NCBI RefSeq assembly: GCF_000429065.1
Contig: NZ_AUBD01000001.1
Coordinates: forward strand, 1-64,000
Direction of reading: 5' to 3'
DNA: 64,000 nucleotides
Source: Silanimonas lenta DSM 16282
Lineage (GTDB): Bacteria > Pseudomonadota > Gammaproteobacteria > Xanthomonadales > Xanthomonadaceae
In this document: positions 25,328-32,831 of the stretch, one piece after another
Position numbering within the stretch: the first letter of the stretch is position 1
How the letters are laid out: every line of letters starts with the position of its first letter
Program-made: the position numbers and the translations under genes
Notes under the pieces: generated by a model
What the model saw: only the letters and a program-made list of their open reading frames with translations
What the model was told of the DNA's origin: nothing
The model's database searches: none

Positions 25328-25678
25328 TCAGACGGCGATGCCGGGGCTCCAGCCGGTCGCTTTGTAGACGGAGAGCACGCCCTCGTCCTCGACGAAGCAG
25401 GTCCAGCCGATCTTGGGGGCGTGGTACTCCCACGCACCGGCGATGCGCACCGCGATCTGGTCGGTGCGACCCGCCCAGGCGCCGGTGGCGGTTGCCGGGA
25501 CGATGTAGCGATCGCCGTCCACGGGTGTCGCGGGTGGGGTGGCGAGATCGCGGTCCTTGACCGACAGGCCCACCACGGCGCCGAGCCGCTTCAGGTTGGC
25601 GTCCATGCCGCCGTTCCAGTTGTGTTCGCCCTGGGCCCAGCCGTAGGCGAGGCCGAGGTTCGGGTCATTCAAGGCCAT
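25328..25678 (-). CDS. DUF2793-like phage virion protein
   Basis: Predicted 116 residues; ATG overlaps the stop of the J-like gene. The sequence has the hallmark of DUF2793 proteins: a short alpha-helical start (NDPNLGLAYGWAQGEHNWN), TPVDGDRYIVPATATGAWAG and a WEYHAPKIGWTCFVEDEGVL beta-sandwich end. These are found at the distal end of tail modules in gene-transfer-agent-like and siphophage clusters and may decorate the tail tip. The exact role is unknown. Confidence 0.85.
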   Translation of the reverse strand: MALNDPNLGLAYGWAQGEHNWNGGMDANLKRLGAVVGLSVKDRDLATPPATPVDGDRYIVPATATGAWAGRTDQIAVRIAGAWEYHAPKIGWTCFVEDEGVLSVYKATGWSPGIAV

Positions 25679-27879
25679 CAGACACCTCCGTAGTAGTCGC
25701 CGTAACGCAGGCCGTAGCCGGTACGGTCGAATTCGATGACGTGTTTCTGCCAGGACACGTGGCCGTCGCGGCTCGCCTCGATCTCCACCTTGACGTGCGC
25801 GTTGACGCGCCCGAGGCCGGAGTCGGCGAGCTCCTGCGCCAGCGGCCAGGTGGTACCGTTGCCGGTGATGCCGCTCACCGTGCGGCGCAGCGAGCCGTTC
25901 TCGTTGTAGAAGCGCACGGTTGTGGTCTGGCCCGCCTCCGGCGTGATCGCCCCCTCGGTCTGCAGGACGAGGTAGGCGGTCTGGGACTGGCGGTTGCGCG
26001 TGGCCCAGCTTACGTTGATCTCGCCGGCCACCACGGTCGGATAGCGCTTGCCGTTGATCTGGGCGTTGCCGGGGCAGTACGGACGGATGAAGCGCTTGTC
26101 GAGTGGCAGGCTCATCTCTGTGGCCGCCGCCTCGGGCAGCGTGCCGCGTGCCGTGCGGGTGAGGAGCTTCACGCGCACCGTCTCGCCGGCGACGTACTCG
26201 GGCGTGAGGTAGTGGCGGAAGCCGTCGACGAACCAGATGCGGCTGCCTGCGGGGTGGCTCGCCGGCACCGTATCGAGCATCCCGCGCTCCAAGGTGACGG
26301 TCTGGGTCGCGAGGTTGAGCGACACCACCTTGAGCCATTCGCCGTCGATCACCGTGAGTCCTCCGGCAGTCACCTCCTCGAGGTCGATGCCGGAGGTCAG
26401 CCCCACGCTCACCTGCGCGGCCGACTGCGGCAGCATTGCGGTGAGGAGCGCCGTGGGCGTGAAGATGCCGAAGCCCTTGTCGGCGAAACTGCCGCTGACG
26501 CGGGCCAGCGCCTTGAAGCCGAAGGCGTCCGACGAGGGGCGCGAACCGCAGGCTGCCACCAGGCCGTCGAGATCGTCGATGTCGCCGAGCAGGCTCTGGG
26601 ACTCGCCGGTGAAGTCCTTGACCACCGACCAGTACGGCACCTCGAACAGGGTCTGGTGGGGGCACGGCGCCGGCAGGCTGGTCGGCTCCGTCCAGCCCGA
26701 GGGGGGCGGCGCCGAATAGACCGACTGCGGCAGGCCGAAGATGTCCTGCACGCACTCCACCCGCACCGCCCCGTTCGCCAGTTCCCCGTAGGCAATGCGG
26801 GCGACGCGCATCACCATCTGGTCGATGCCGTAGGGCGGCCAGGAGAGCTTCACCACGTCGCCGATGTTGAGGCCGGAGGCCTGGCGATTGGCGACGAAGG
26901 TGCATTTGGCGAGGGGGCTTACGAGTTGCTTCAACTCGCGCATGGCCACCCGGTTGGCCAGCTCCGCTCGGCTGATGCCGGGGTAGTTGACCGTGGTCGC
27001 CACCACGCCGCCGTTGAGCTGCACGGCGGCGATGTCCTGCACCGTGACGCTGCCGTCCTTGTCTGTGGCGCCGTCGCGGTAGACGACGGTCACCTGGTTG
27101 GTGATCTCGCCCCAGGAGGGCCGCGTGAACTCCTCGATGCGCAGGATGTTGCCCGGATCGAAGGTCGGCAGGCTGGAGAGCGTGTAATCGGCGCGCGCGA
27201 GCTTGAGGGTGAAGAGCCCGGTGCGCGGATGGACGTAGAGCAGCCCGTCCACGTGCCTGAGCACCGACAGGATGAAGTCCTCGATGGTCTCTTCCTTGTT
27301 CCACAGCAGCGACAGCCCGAAGCCCTCGGCATGGAGCGTGTCGGCAGCCGCCATGAAGCTGGCATCGTCGATGTCGCTCGTCGGGTAACCCATGCCCCAC
27401 TCGCCGTTGGTGAGGCACTCGCGCACGATGTGGGCCGGGTTGGCGTCGCCGGAGATCTCGGCCTTGGCCGCGTACCACTGCCTCGGCACCCGCTTGGCGC
27501 GCACCGACCATGGCTTGATGTAGGGGTTCATGGCCGCCACCCACACCCGGCGCAGGATCAGCGACACCACGCCGCGGAAGGCCGGGATGTCGGCGCCGAG
27601 GCGCTCCTGCAGGTAGGCGTTGCGTCCCTGGGTCGGCCCGCCCATCAGGATGTCCACCGGCCCCTGCACGCCGCCCTCGCGTTCCTCCCCGCCGAAGAGG
27701 TTGGGGTTGTCGATGGTGATGGTGGTGTTGCCGGTGACGTTGCCAGACCAGGCGACGCGCTCGCCCACCCGGATCTCGGTGATGGCGTCCAGCGGGCCGT
27801 GGCACAGGGCGAGGTGGGCGCCGAGGCCGTACCAATAGCCAACCGTGTACTCCTGACTGCCTTTGCCGCCGCCGCTCAT
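25678..27879 (-). CDS. Phage tail tip / host-specificity protein (J-like)
   Basis: Predicted 733 residues. Belongs to the phage-tail-3/J-like group that forms the baseplate hub and contacts the host. The N-terminus (YTVGYWYGLGAHLALCHGPL, then ITEIRVGERVAWSG) is typical, followed by the helical ECLTNGEWGMGYP and TLHAEGFGLSLLW parts and beta domains (VTVVYRDGATDKDGSVTVQD). The C-terminal part has repeated beta-rich modules (VTLERGMLDTVPA, VSWATRNRQSQTAYLVL). Much shorter than lambda J (1132 aa), consistent with a split set of tail-tip proteins. Sits in a chain of overlapping tail genes. Confidence 0.9.
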   Translation of the reverse strand: MSGGGKGSQEYTVGYWYGLGAHLALCHGPLDAITEIRVGERVAWSGNVTGNTTITIDNPNLFGGEEREGGVQGPVDILMGGPTQGRNAYLQERLGADIPAFRGVVSLILRRVWVAAMNPYIKPWSVRAKRVPRQWYAAKAEISGDANPAHIVRECLTNGEWGMGYPTSDIDDASFMAAADTLHAEGFGLSLLWNKEETIEDFILSVLRHVDGLLYVHPRTGLFTLKLARADYTLSSLPTFDPGNILRIEEFTRPSWGEITNQVTVVYRDGATDKDGSVTVQDIAAVQLNGGVVATTVNYPGISRAELANRVAMRELKQLVSPLAKCTFVANRQASGLNIGDVVKLSWPPYGIDQMVMRVARIAYGELANGAVRVECVQDIFGLPQSVYSAPPPSGWTEPTSLPAPCPHQTLFEVPYWSVVKDFTGESQSLLGDIDDLDGLVAACGSRPSSDAFGFKALARVSGSFADKGFGIFTPTALLTAMLPQSAAQVSVGLTSGIDLEEVTAGGLTVIDGEWLKVVSLNLATQTVTLERGMLDTVPASHPAGSRIWFVDGFRHYLTPEYVAGETVRVKLLTRTARGTLPEAAATEMSLPLDKRFIRPYCPGNAQINGKRYPTVVAGEINVSWATRNRQSQTAYLVLQTEGAITPEAGQTTTVRFYNENGSLRRTVSGITGNGTTWPLAQELADSGLGRVNAHVKVEIEASRDGHVSWQKHVIEFDRTGYGLRYGDYYGGV

Positions 27880-28148
27880 CCTGCCTGCTCCTTCTGTGCG
27901 CTTCGCGCATCCCTCGCTGCGCTCGGGACCAGCACTTCGTGCTGTCCTGCGGCCCTTTGGGCCTTGTCGGCTTCCTCGGCGACGCGGATCGCCATCGCGT
28001 CACCCGTGGCGCGCAGCCAATCGGCCGGGACCCCTCGCTCCACGAATTCGGCCCAGGTGTGGCTGCGCCCCTCGAACCAGCGACGCATGCCGCGGGCGCA
28101 GTAGCCCAGGGCACGGGCATGCTCCAGCCGAGCGATGACCTCGGTCAC
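27876..28148 (-). CDS. Small tail-module protein with a repeat-derived C-terminus
   Basis: Predicted 90 residues from a GTG overlapping the upstream stop (GTGA). The first 60 residues (IARLEHARALGYCARGMRRW, SHTWAEFVERGVPADWL) match small proteins seen between tail-tip genes, possibly assembly factors. The last 30 residues are encoded by palindromic sequence (near 27899-27960, alternating CTTCGCGC and GCTGCGCTCG runs) that looks like an inserted REP-type unit rather than conserved protein. Confidence 0.75.
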   Translation of the reverse strand: MTEVIARLEHARALGYCARGMRRWFEGRSHTWAEFVERGVPADWLRATGDAMAIRVAEEADKAQRAAGQHEVLVPSAARDARSAQKEQAG

Positions 28149-28384
28149 TTCTTGCCCCCGGAGGACTTGCGGATCGGCCGCACCTGGACGTCGCCGTACC
28201 AGACCACGTTGGGCCCGGAGATCACCCGCGTACCGAACAGCACCGGGATGGGCGCATCCTGGGAGGCGATGGGCACATCCTTGTCGCCGATCTGGCCGGG
28301 CTGGGCGTCCTGCACCTTGGGGCGCGGCGCGAGCAGCGCGGACAGTACCGTGGTGACGACCCAAATGATGATCTGCTGCCACAT
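28145..28384 (-). CDS. Small membrane-anchored tail assembly protein
   Basis: Predicted 79 residues. An N-terminal hydrophobic segment (IIIWVVTTVLSALLAP) is followed by PRPKVQDAQPG and a beta-rich stretch (IPVLFGTRVISGPNVVWYGD). The second half resembles the extreme N-terminal motif of J-like tail tip proteins (IPVLFGTRxI...VVWYGD), so it is probably a split-off N-terminal piece of the tail-tip protein that works with the 733-residue protein. Overlaps its neighbour by 4 bp. Confidence 0.8.
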   Translation of the reverse strand: MWQQIIIWVVTTVLSALLAPRPKVQDAQPGQIGDKDVPIASQDAPIPVLFGTRVISGPNVVWYGDVQVRPIRKSSGGKK

Positions 28385-28393
28385 AGGAAAGCC

Positions 28394-29191
28394 TCACACG
28401 ATGGCGTCGCCGGTGAAGGGGTTCTTCACCGGGATGAAGGGGAAGCCGCCGAAGTTGTCGAGGTTGCCGAACCTGTCCTTGCAATGCGCCATGGTGTGGT
28501 CGCAGCCGGCATAGAGCTGGACCGCATCGCCCGCCGTGAGGCCGACCATGGGAGCGACCAGGGTGAGGTCGATCCCGGCGTGACCGACGATCATGCGCGC
28601 GCCGGCGGTGGTGGCGAGCATGCCGCCCACGAAGTAGCCGTCCGGCCGGCTGGCGGCGACGGCGACCTGGACGGTCACGCCGCTCACTGCCGCTACGGTG
28701 CCGTCCACCCGAAAGCTGTCTTTCAATGCGCCGCAGCCGCTGGAGTACAGCACGTGGCGGCACAGCAGCTGGTAGCGGGCACGCAAGCCCGGCCGCTTCA
28801 GGCTCGAGGCGATGGGCTCGCACTTGAGGGTGGCCTCGGCGCCGGACAGCCGCGCGCCGGTGATGCGCCCCTTCCAGTAGGTGATGAACTCGGCGTCGCC
28901 GACATGGCGCCGGTAGATGGTCACGCTCACCACACCCTCGGGCGGGGCGGCGAGAAACAGACTCGCCACGGCCAGGTCGCGCGGCATGCGGATCTCCAGC
29001 CCCAGCCGCGCGAGCTCGTTGCTCTGCTCGAGGCCGCCGCGCGAGATCGTCGCCGGCTGATAGGTCTCGGATTGGTAGTCCACCGCCACCTGCCCCGAGG
29101 TGTAGAGCCAGCGCTGCGCGCCCTGGGAGAAGCGGTAGAGCTCCTGCGGTTGTCCGCCGTGGGCGGACTGTTCGATGCCCAGATAGCTCAT
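28394..29191 (-). CDS. DUF2163 tail protein (BR0599 C-terminal type)
   Basis: Predicted 265 residues. Gene-transfer-agent and siphophage tail component close to the tail tip, upstream of the hub. The N-terminal part (GGQPQELYRFSQGAQRWLY) resembles hub beta domains. The C-terminus has the conserved block YAGCDHTMAHCKDRFGNLDN, then GGFPFIPVKNPF, with two cysteines characteristic of this family; CRHVLYSSGCGALKD contributes another Cys pair. The order DUF2163, small protein, J-like protein is standard. Confidence 0.92.
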   Translation of the reverse strand: MSYLGIEQSAHGGQPQELYRFSQGAQRWLYTSGQVAVDYQSETYQPATISRGGLEQSNELARLGLEIRMPRDLAVASLFLAAPPEGVVSVTIYRRHVGDAEFITYWKGRITGARLSGAEATLKCEPIASSLKRPGLRARYQLLCRHVLYSSGCGALKDSFRVDGTVAAVSGVTVQVAVAASRPDGYFVGGMLATTAGARMIVGHAGIDLTLVAPMVGLTAGDAVQLYAGCDHTMAHCKDRFGNLDNFGGFPFIPVKNPFTGDAIV

Positions 29192-29200
29192 GGTCTTAGC

Positions 29201-30892
29201 TCATGATCTCAACGTCCGGGTGGAGAGCTGCACGCGCGCCGTGGCGTCCGTCTCCCAATGCAGCTCGACCGCGTCCTGGTCGAGCCGGGCCAACTCCAGG
29301 TACGAGACCTGCAGGAACTGCTGGGGATCGAGGGTCACGCCCAGCGGCGCGTCCAGGGAGAGCAGCTCCTCGTCCTCGGAGATCTCGTTCGCCCCGGTGA
29401 TACGGCGATGGAAGGTGCCGGCCGTGGTGAGGAGCCGCAGGTCGCGCCGCAAGGGATCGGCGGCGACGAAGCGGGCGTAGCCGACGTTGCGGACGACGAG
29501 GCCGGCATCCGTGGCCGCCACCGTGCGGCTGACTTCGAGGTCGGACTCGAAGGTCGGCAACCAGCAGGGATTCGCCCGTCCCGCGCGTGCGGCGAGCCAG
29601 CCCCGGAAGGCGGTCGCCTTGCTCCGGTCGGTGAGCAGCCAGGTCAGCGTGCGTCCGATGAGCGGGGAGCCCGACTCGTCGTCGAAGGTCGGCAGTCCCG
29701 TCCCGTAGTCGATGATGGAGAGGCGCCGAAGCCACCTGTCCTCGAGGTCGGTGCTCCGGTTGGGCCGCCAGTCGAACACCCGGTAGCCCTGATAGGCCGG
29801 GCCATAGTCGGCGACCGCGGGCGCCGTGATGTCCTCGATGCCGAAACGGCAGCGGCCGACGGCGATGGTGTCGGTGGGACGCGCCACGGCCACCTCGCCC
29901 TCGAGGCGGGCGAGCCGCGCCGGGAACACCCGCGTGCCGGCCGGCCAGCTCCCGGCCAGGGGGAGCTTGAGGGTCAGCGTGTTGCCGGCGATGGAGAGGA
30001 TCTCCACCGCCTCGTGCCGCGTGTTGGAGCGCCACAGCACCGCCAGGCCGCCCGCGTGGTAGTCGCTGTTGGCGACATCCTGCACGGTGAGCGCGGTGCT
30101 GCCGATGGCTGCCTCGCCCGCAAGGGTGGAGACGTCGGTCCACACCGGCAGGCAGTAGATGCGTGCGCCCCAGGCGAACAGCAGGTGATCCAGCACCTGG
30201 GCGTCTCGACCCTCGATCAGGAATCCATACTCGAAACCGCGTCGCGGCAGCTGCCGCAGGCGCACCCGCTGCTCGGTGCCGTCGTAGGACTCCAGCACCT
30301 CGGTGAGCCATTCCAGCCGCTCGGTGATCCCTTGCGACCAGTCCGGACGCATGCCGAAGACCACCACGCGGCGGCCGGTGACCACCAGCAACGCGGTGAG
30401 TCCGCCGGAAAAGACGAAGCGGTAGGCGGCGTCGATCACCGGCGCCCCGCGCGTGCCCGCTGCGAAGGTGTAGAGGCGCGATTGCAGCGGCCCGAAGGCG
30501 AGCGGCGGCGCCGGCTGGCCCGAGAGCAGCAGCCCGTCCGTTCCGGTCTCGTCGATGGCATCGAGCGTCTGCGCGTCGAACCGAGCGTTCCACACCTCCA
30601 GCACCCGCTCGACCGGACTCACCAGGTTGCCGAGATCGATGGTCGAAGGGATGACGTGGATGCGGTGATACCAGTCGGCCCCAAAGGTGGGCAGCAGAGC
30701 GCCGTTGACGCCGAGTCGCAGCTCGTCGACGGGCTGGGTGTCGAGTCGCGCGCCCGGACGCATGACCGAGCTCGCACTCGGGTCGAACGGAAAGGCGACC
30801 GGCACGCGCTCGGAGACCTCCGGCGAGCGCGACCAGGTCGGCGGCTCCTGGCGGGCGGCACCAGGCAGGATGGAACCGGGAAAGGTCGGCAT
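29201..30892 (-). CDS. Phage tail structural protein, 563 residues
   Basis: Predicted 563 residues, located where gene-transfer-agent-like clusters carry the DUF2460-type tail protein, but longer. The sequence is beta-rich with many Trp, Tyr and Arg residues. VNGALLPTFGADWYHRIHVI, GFEYGFLIEGRDAQVLDHLL and RTLTWLLTDRSKATAFRGWL are distinctive blocks. No enzyme motif is seen. Probably a distal tail or baseplate component; this is inferred from position. Confidence 0.8.
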   Translation of the reverse strand: MPTFPGSILPGAARQEPPTWSRSPEVSERVPVAFPFDPSASSVMRPGARLDTQPVDELRLGVNGALLPTFGADWYHRIHVIPSTIDLGNLVSPVERVLEVWNARFDAQTLDAIDETGTDGLLLSGQPAPPLAFGPLQSRLYTFAAGTRGAPVIDAAYRFVFSGGLTALLVVTGRRVVVFGMRPDWSQGITERLEWLTEVLESYDGTEQRVRLRQLPRRGFEYGFLIEGRDAQVLDHLLFAWGARIYCLPVWTDVSTLAGEAAIGSTALTVQDVANSDYHAGGLAVLWRSNTRHEAVEILSIAGNTLTLKLPLAGSWPAGTRVFPARLARLEGEVAVARPTDTIAVGRCRFGIEDITAPAVADYGPAYQGYRVFDWRPNRSTDLEDRWLRRLSIIDYGTGLPTFDDESGSPLIGRTLTWLLTDRSKATAFRGWLAARAGRANPCWLPTFESDLEVSRTVAATDAGLVVRNVGYARFVAADPLRRDLRLLTTAGTFHRRITGANEISEDEELLSLDAPLGVTLDPQQFLQVSYLELARLDQDAVELHWETDATARVQLSTRTLRS

Positions 30893-30899
30893 GATCCGC

Positions 30900-31892
30900 T
30901 CAGGGGATGAGTCTCACGGCATAGCCGTGCAGGCCGCTCTTGCCGTTCTTGGAGTGGGCCGGAAAGGCCATCCACTGCTCGGCGCCCAACGCGAAGGCCT
31001 CCGCCGGCGCGTAGTGGGTGATGTTGAGGTAACGCAGGTGAGCGGTGTGGCCGAAGGGCGAGAAGAAGCCGGAAGGCCGCGCCACGAACAGGTAGAACGG
31101 CAGCATCGGCGTCACGCCGTTCAAGGTGTTGGGCACGTGCCCCCACCAGTAGCGCGCCAGACTGTCGCGCGGCGTGCCCGTGCCCCGTTCCCACAGCGCC
31201 TTGGCGCGCTTGCCGGTGAGCGCCCAGTCCTTGCAGACCGAGTGCCAGTCGGTGGCGCCGTCCACCTCGGCGAGGACGAAGTTCGCGCCGCCGTAGTACT
31301 TGTAATCGTTGAACGGCAGGCCGAAGTGCCGGTCGTGGTCGTAGCCGAAGACATAGTCGTTGAAGCCGCTGTACGTATAGGTGTAGGCGTCCGGGCCGAA
31401 CGCGCCCGACACGAACGCCCCGCCGCCGTAGCTGCCGAACTTCGTGAGTTCCCCGAAGGCGAGATGGTGATAGACGCCGGGCGAGACCTCGGCGACGAGC
31501 ATGATCAGTTCGGGCGTGGCGGCCGAGAGTAGGTGGTAGGTGTTGGCGGTGCCCACCTCGAACAGGCCGCAGGCTTCGGCGCGGTAGCTCGTGGTGTTGC
31601 TCACGTAGCTGGCGTTGACGATCGATCCGGGTTGATCCCACCAGGGCTTGCCGGCATCGAATCCCGTCGAGCCGATCAGCCAGATGCCGGTGATGGTGTT
31701 GTAGCGTGTGGAGAGGCGCTCATTCACCGCGGAGCGCAGATGGACGTAGAGCCCGCCCTTGGCGAGCGACAGGGTCTGCCCGGTGCCGTCGGGGGCCCAG
31801 CGCAGCTGGGTCCAGCCGTTGGCCACCGCGAACACGCGCAGGGCGTCGAGCAGCTGATCGGCGTTGGCGGAGGTACCAGTCTGGTAGGCCAT
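30900..31892 (-). CDS. Phage virion protein, first of a tandem related pair
   Basis: Predicted 330 residues. The N-terminus (MAYQTGTSANADQLLDALRV) resembles that of the next gene upstream (MAFEIGTASDYRDLLDRFHA), suggesting an old duplication. The remainder is rich in Tyr, Phe, Trp, Gly and Asn (TYTYSGFNDYVFGYDHDRHF), with a lectin-like or fibre-like composition. No catalytic motif is seen. Located next to the tape measure gene; may be an exposed tail component. Confidence 0.78.
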   Translation of the reverse strand: MAYQTGTSANADQLLDALRVFAVANGWTQLRWAPDGTGQTLSLAKGGLYVHLRSAVNERLSTRYNTITGIWLIGSTGFDAGKPWWDQPGSIVNASYVSNTTSYRAEACGLFEVGTANTYHLLSAATPELIMLVAEVSPGVYHHLAFGELTKFGSYGGGAFVSGAFGPDAYTYTYSGFNDYVFGYDHDRHFGLPFNDYKYYGGANFVLAEVDGATDWHSVCKDWALTGKRAKALWERGTGTPRDSLARYWWGHVPNTLNGVTPMLPFYLFVARPSGFFSPFGHTAHLRYLNITHYAPAEAFALGAEQWMAFPAHSKNGKSGLHGYAVRLIP

Positions 31893-31898
31893 GGTCGG

Positions 31899-32831
31899 TC
31901 ACGAAAGGCGCAGCGCCCAGTAGTCGCGCACGCTGGTGCGATACACGTTCTGCACCACGAGGTGGTCCACGCCGCCCACCGTGATCAGGTTCTCGGCGGC
32001 GTTGTTGAACCCGGAGACGTGATAGACGCCTTCCAGCTCGCCGAAGAGGTCGTGATCGGTGCCGGAGTTGTATTGCGTGAGCACCACGGGCGAGAGCACG
32101 TAGGTGCCGTCCGGCGCCTCGCGCAGGTTGCCGAGGTAGGTGTAGTTCGTCGGCCAGACCGGGCGCGGCCCGTCGTAGCGATACTCGGACGACGAGTAGG
32201 CGACGTTCTGGAACGGCAGCCAAGCGCCCGAGGGGCCGCGCAGCATGCAGGCGGTGTTGGCGTTGTTCTGTCCATCCTCGCCCGGGTCGACGAAATGGCG
32301 GTGGTTGGGCGAGGTCACGCTGTAGTTGCGGCCCCGCTGGCCGGTCATCGAACCGCCGACGAGCAGCGGGTACGGGTACTGACCCGGCGTCGCGTAGGGC
32401 AGGACGAAGCCCAGGTGCGCCGCCTGGTAGACGGTCGAGATCTTCGCCACCACCACGGCACGCCGGCCGTTGGCCACGAACCAGTACGGGATCGCTGTGT
32501 TCCAGAGCGACATCATCGGCAGCCAGCCGCTGATCGCGCCCGGTTGCGTATAGAAGTCGTTGGCCGGGTTGAAGCCGATGAAGCCGTTCAGGTCCCACAT
32601 GTAGTAGCCGGCCGTGGCGTTCTCGTAGGCCCGGATGCCGCAGTAGATCTCCTCGGCACCGGCCAGGCCGGGCGCCTTGAGGATGAGCTCTTTCGTGGCG
32701 GCGTCCGTCGTCCAGTGCAGCGCCTGCCACTGCTGGCCCGCGGCGACCAGATTCGGGTGAGTGGTGAGGAAGGCATGGAAGCGGTCCAGCAGATCGCGGT
32801 AATCGCTGGCCGTGCCGATTTCGAACGCCAT
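31899..32831 (-). CDS. Phage virion protein, second of a tandem related pair
   Basis: Predicted 310 residues, immediately after the tape measure gene and 6 bp before its relative. Shares the MA...GT...LLD...F start and an aromatic, Asn/Gly-rich body (NGFIGFNPANDFYTQPG, SGFNNAAENLITVGGVDHLV). The two proteins have diverged strongly after about residue 40. The role is inferred as virion surface or tail component from position and composition only. Confidence 0.78.
   Translation of the reverse strand: MAFEIGTASDYRDLLDRFHAFLTTHPNLVAAGQQWQALHWTTDAATKELILKAPGLAGAEEIYCGIRAYENATAGYYMWDLNGFIGFNPANDFYTQPGAISGWLPMMSLWNTAIPYWFVANGRRAVVVAKISTVYQAAHLGFVLPYATPGQYPYPLLVGGSMTGQRGRNYSVTSPNHRHFVDPGEDGQNNANTACMLRGPSGAWLPFQNVAYSSSEYRYDGPRPVWPTNYTYLGNLREAPDGTYVLSPVVLTQYNSGTDHDLFGELEGVYHVSGFNNAAENLITVGGVDHLVVQNVYRTSVRDYWALRLS

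Noticed and set aside
25741-28104. Long plus-strand open frame (787 codons) opposite the tail genes
   Set aside because: Composition is Arg/His/Gly/Ala/Val-rich with no motifs, and it lies antisense to recognisable tail genes. A GC-rich shadow. The same applies to long plus-strand frames at 29258-30910, 31533-33539, 39043-40518 and 44151-47000.
30900-32831. Diversity-generating retroelement target genes
   Set aside because: The tandem genes look variable, but I see no reverse transcriptase and no template/variable repeat pair in the window.
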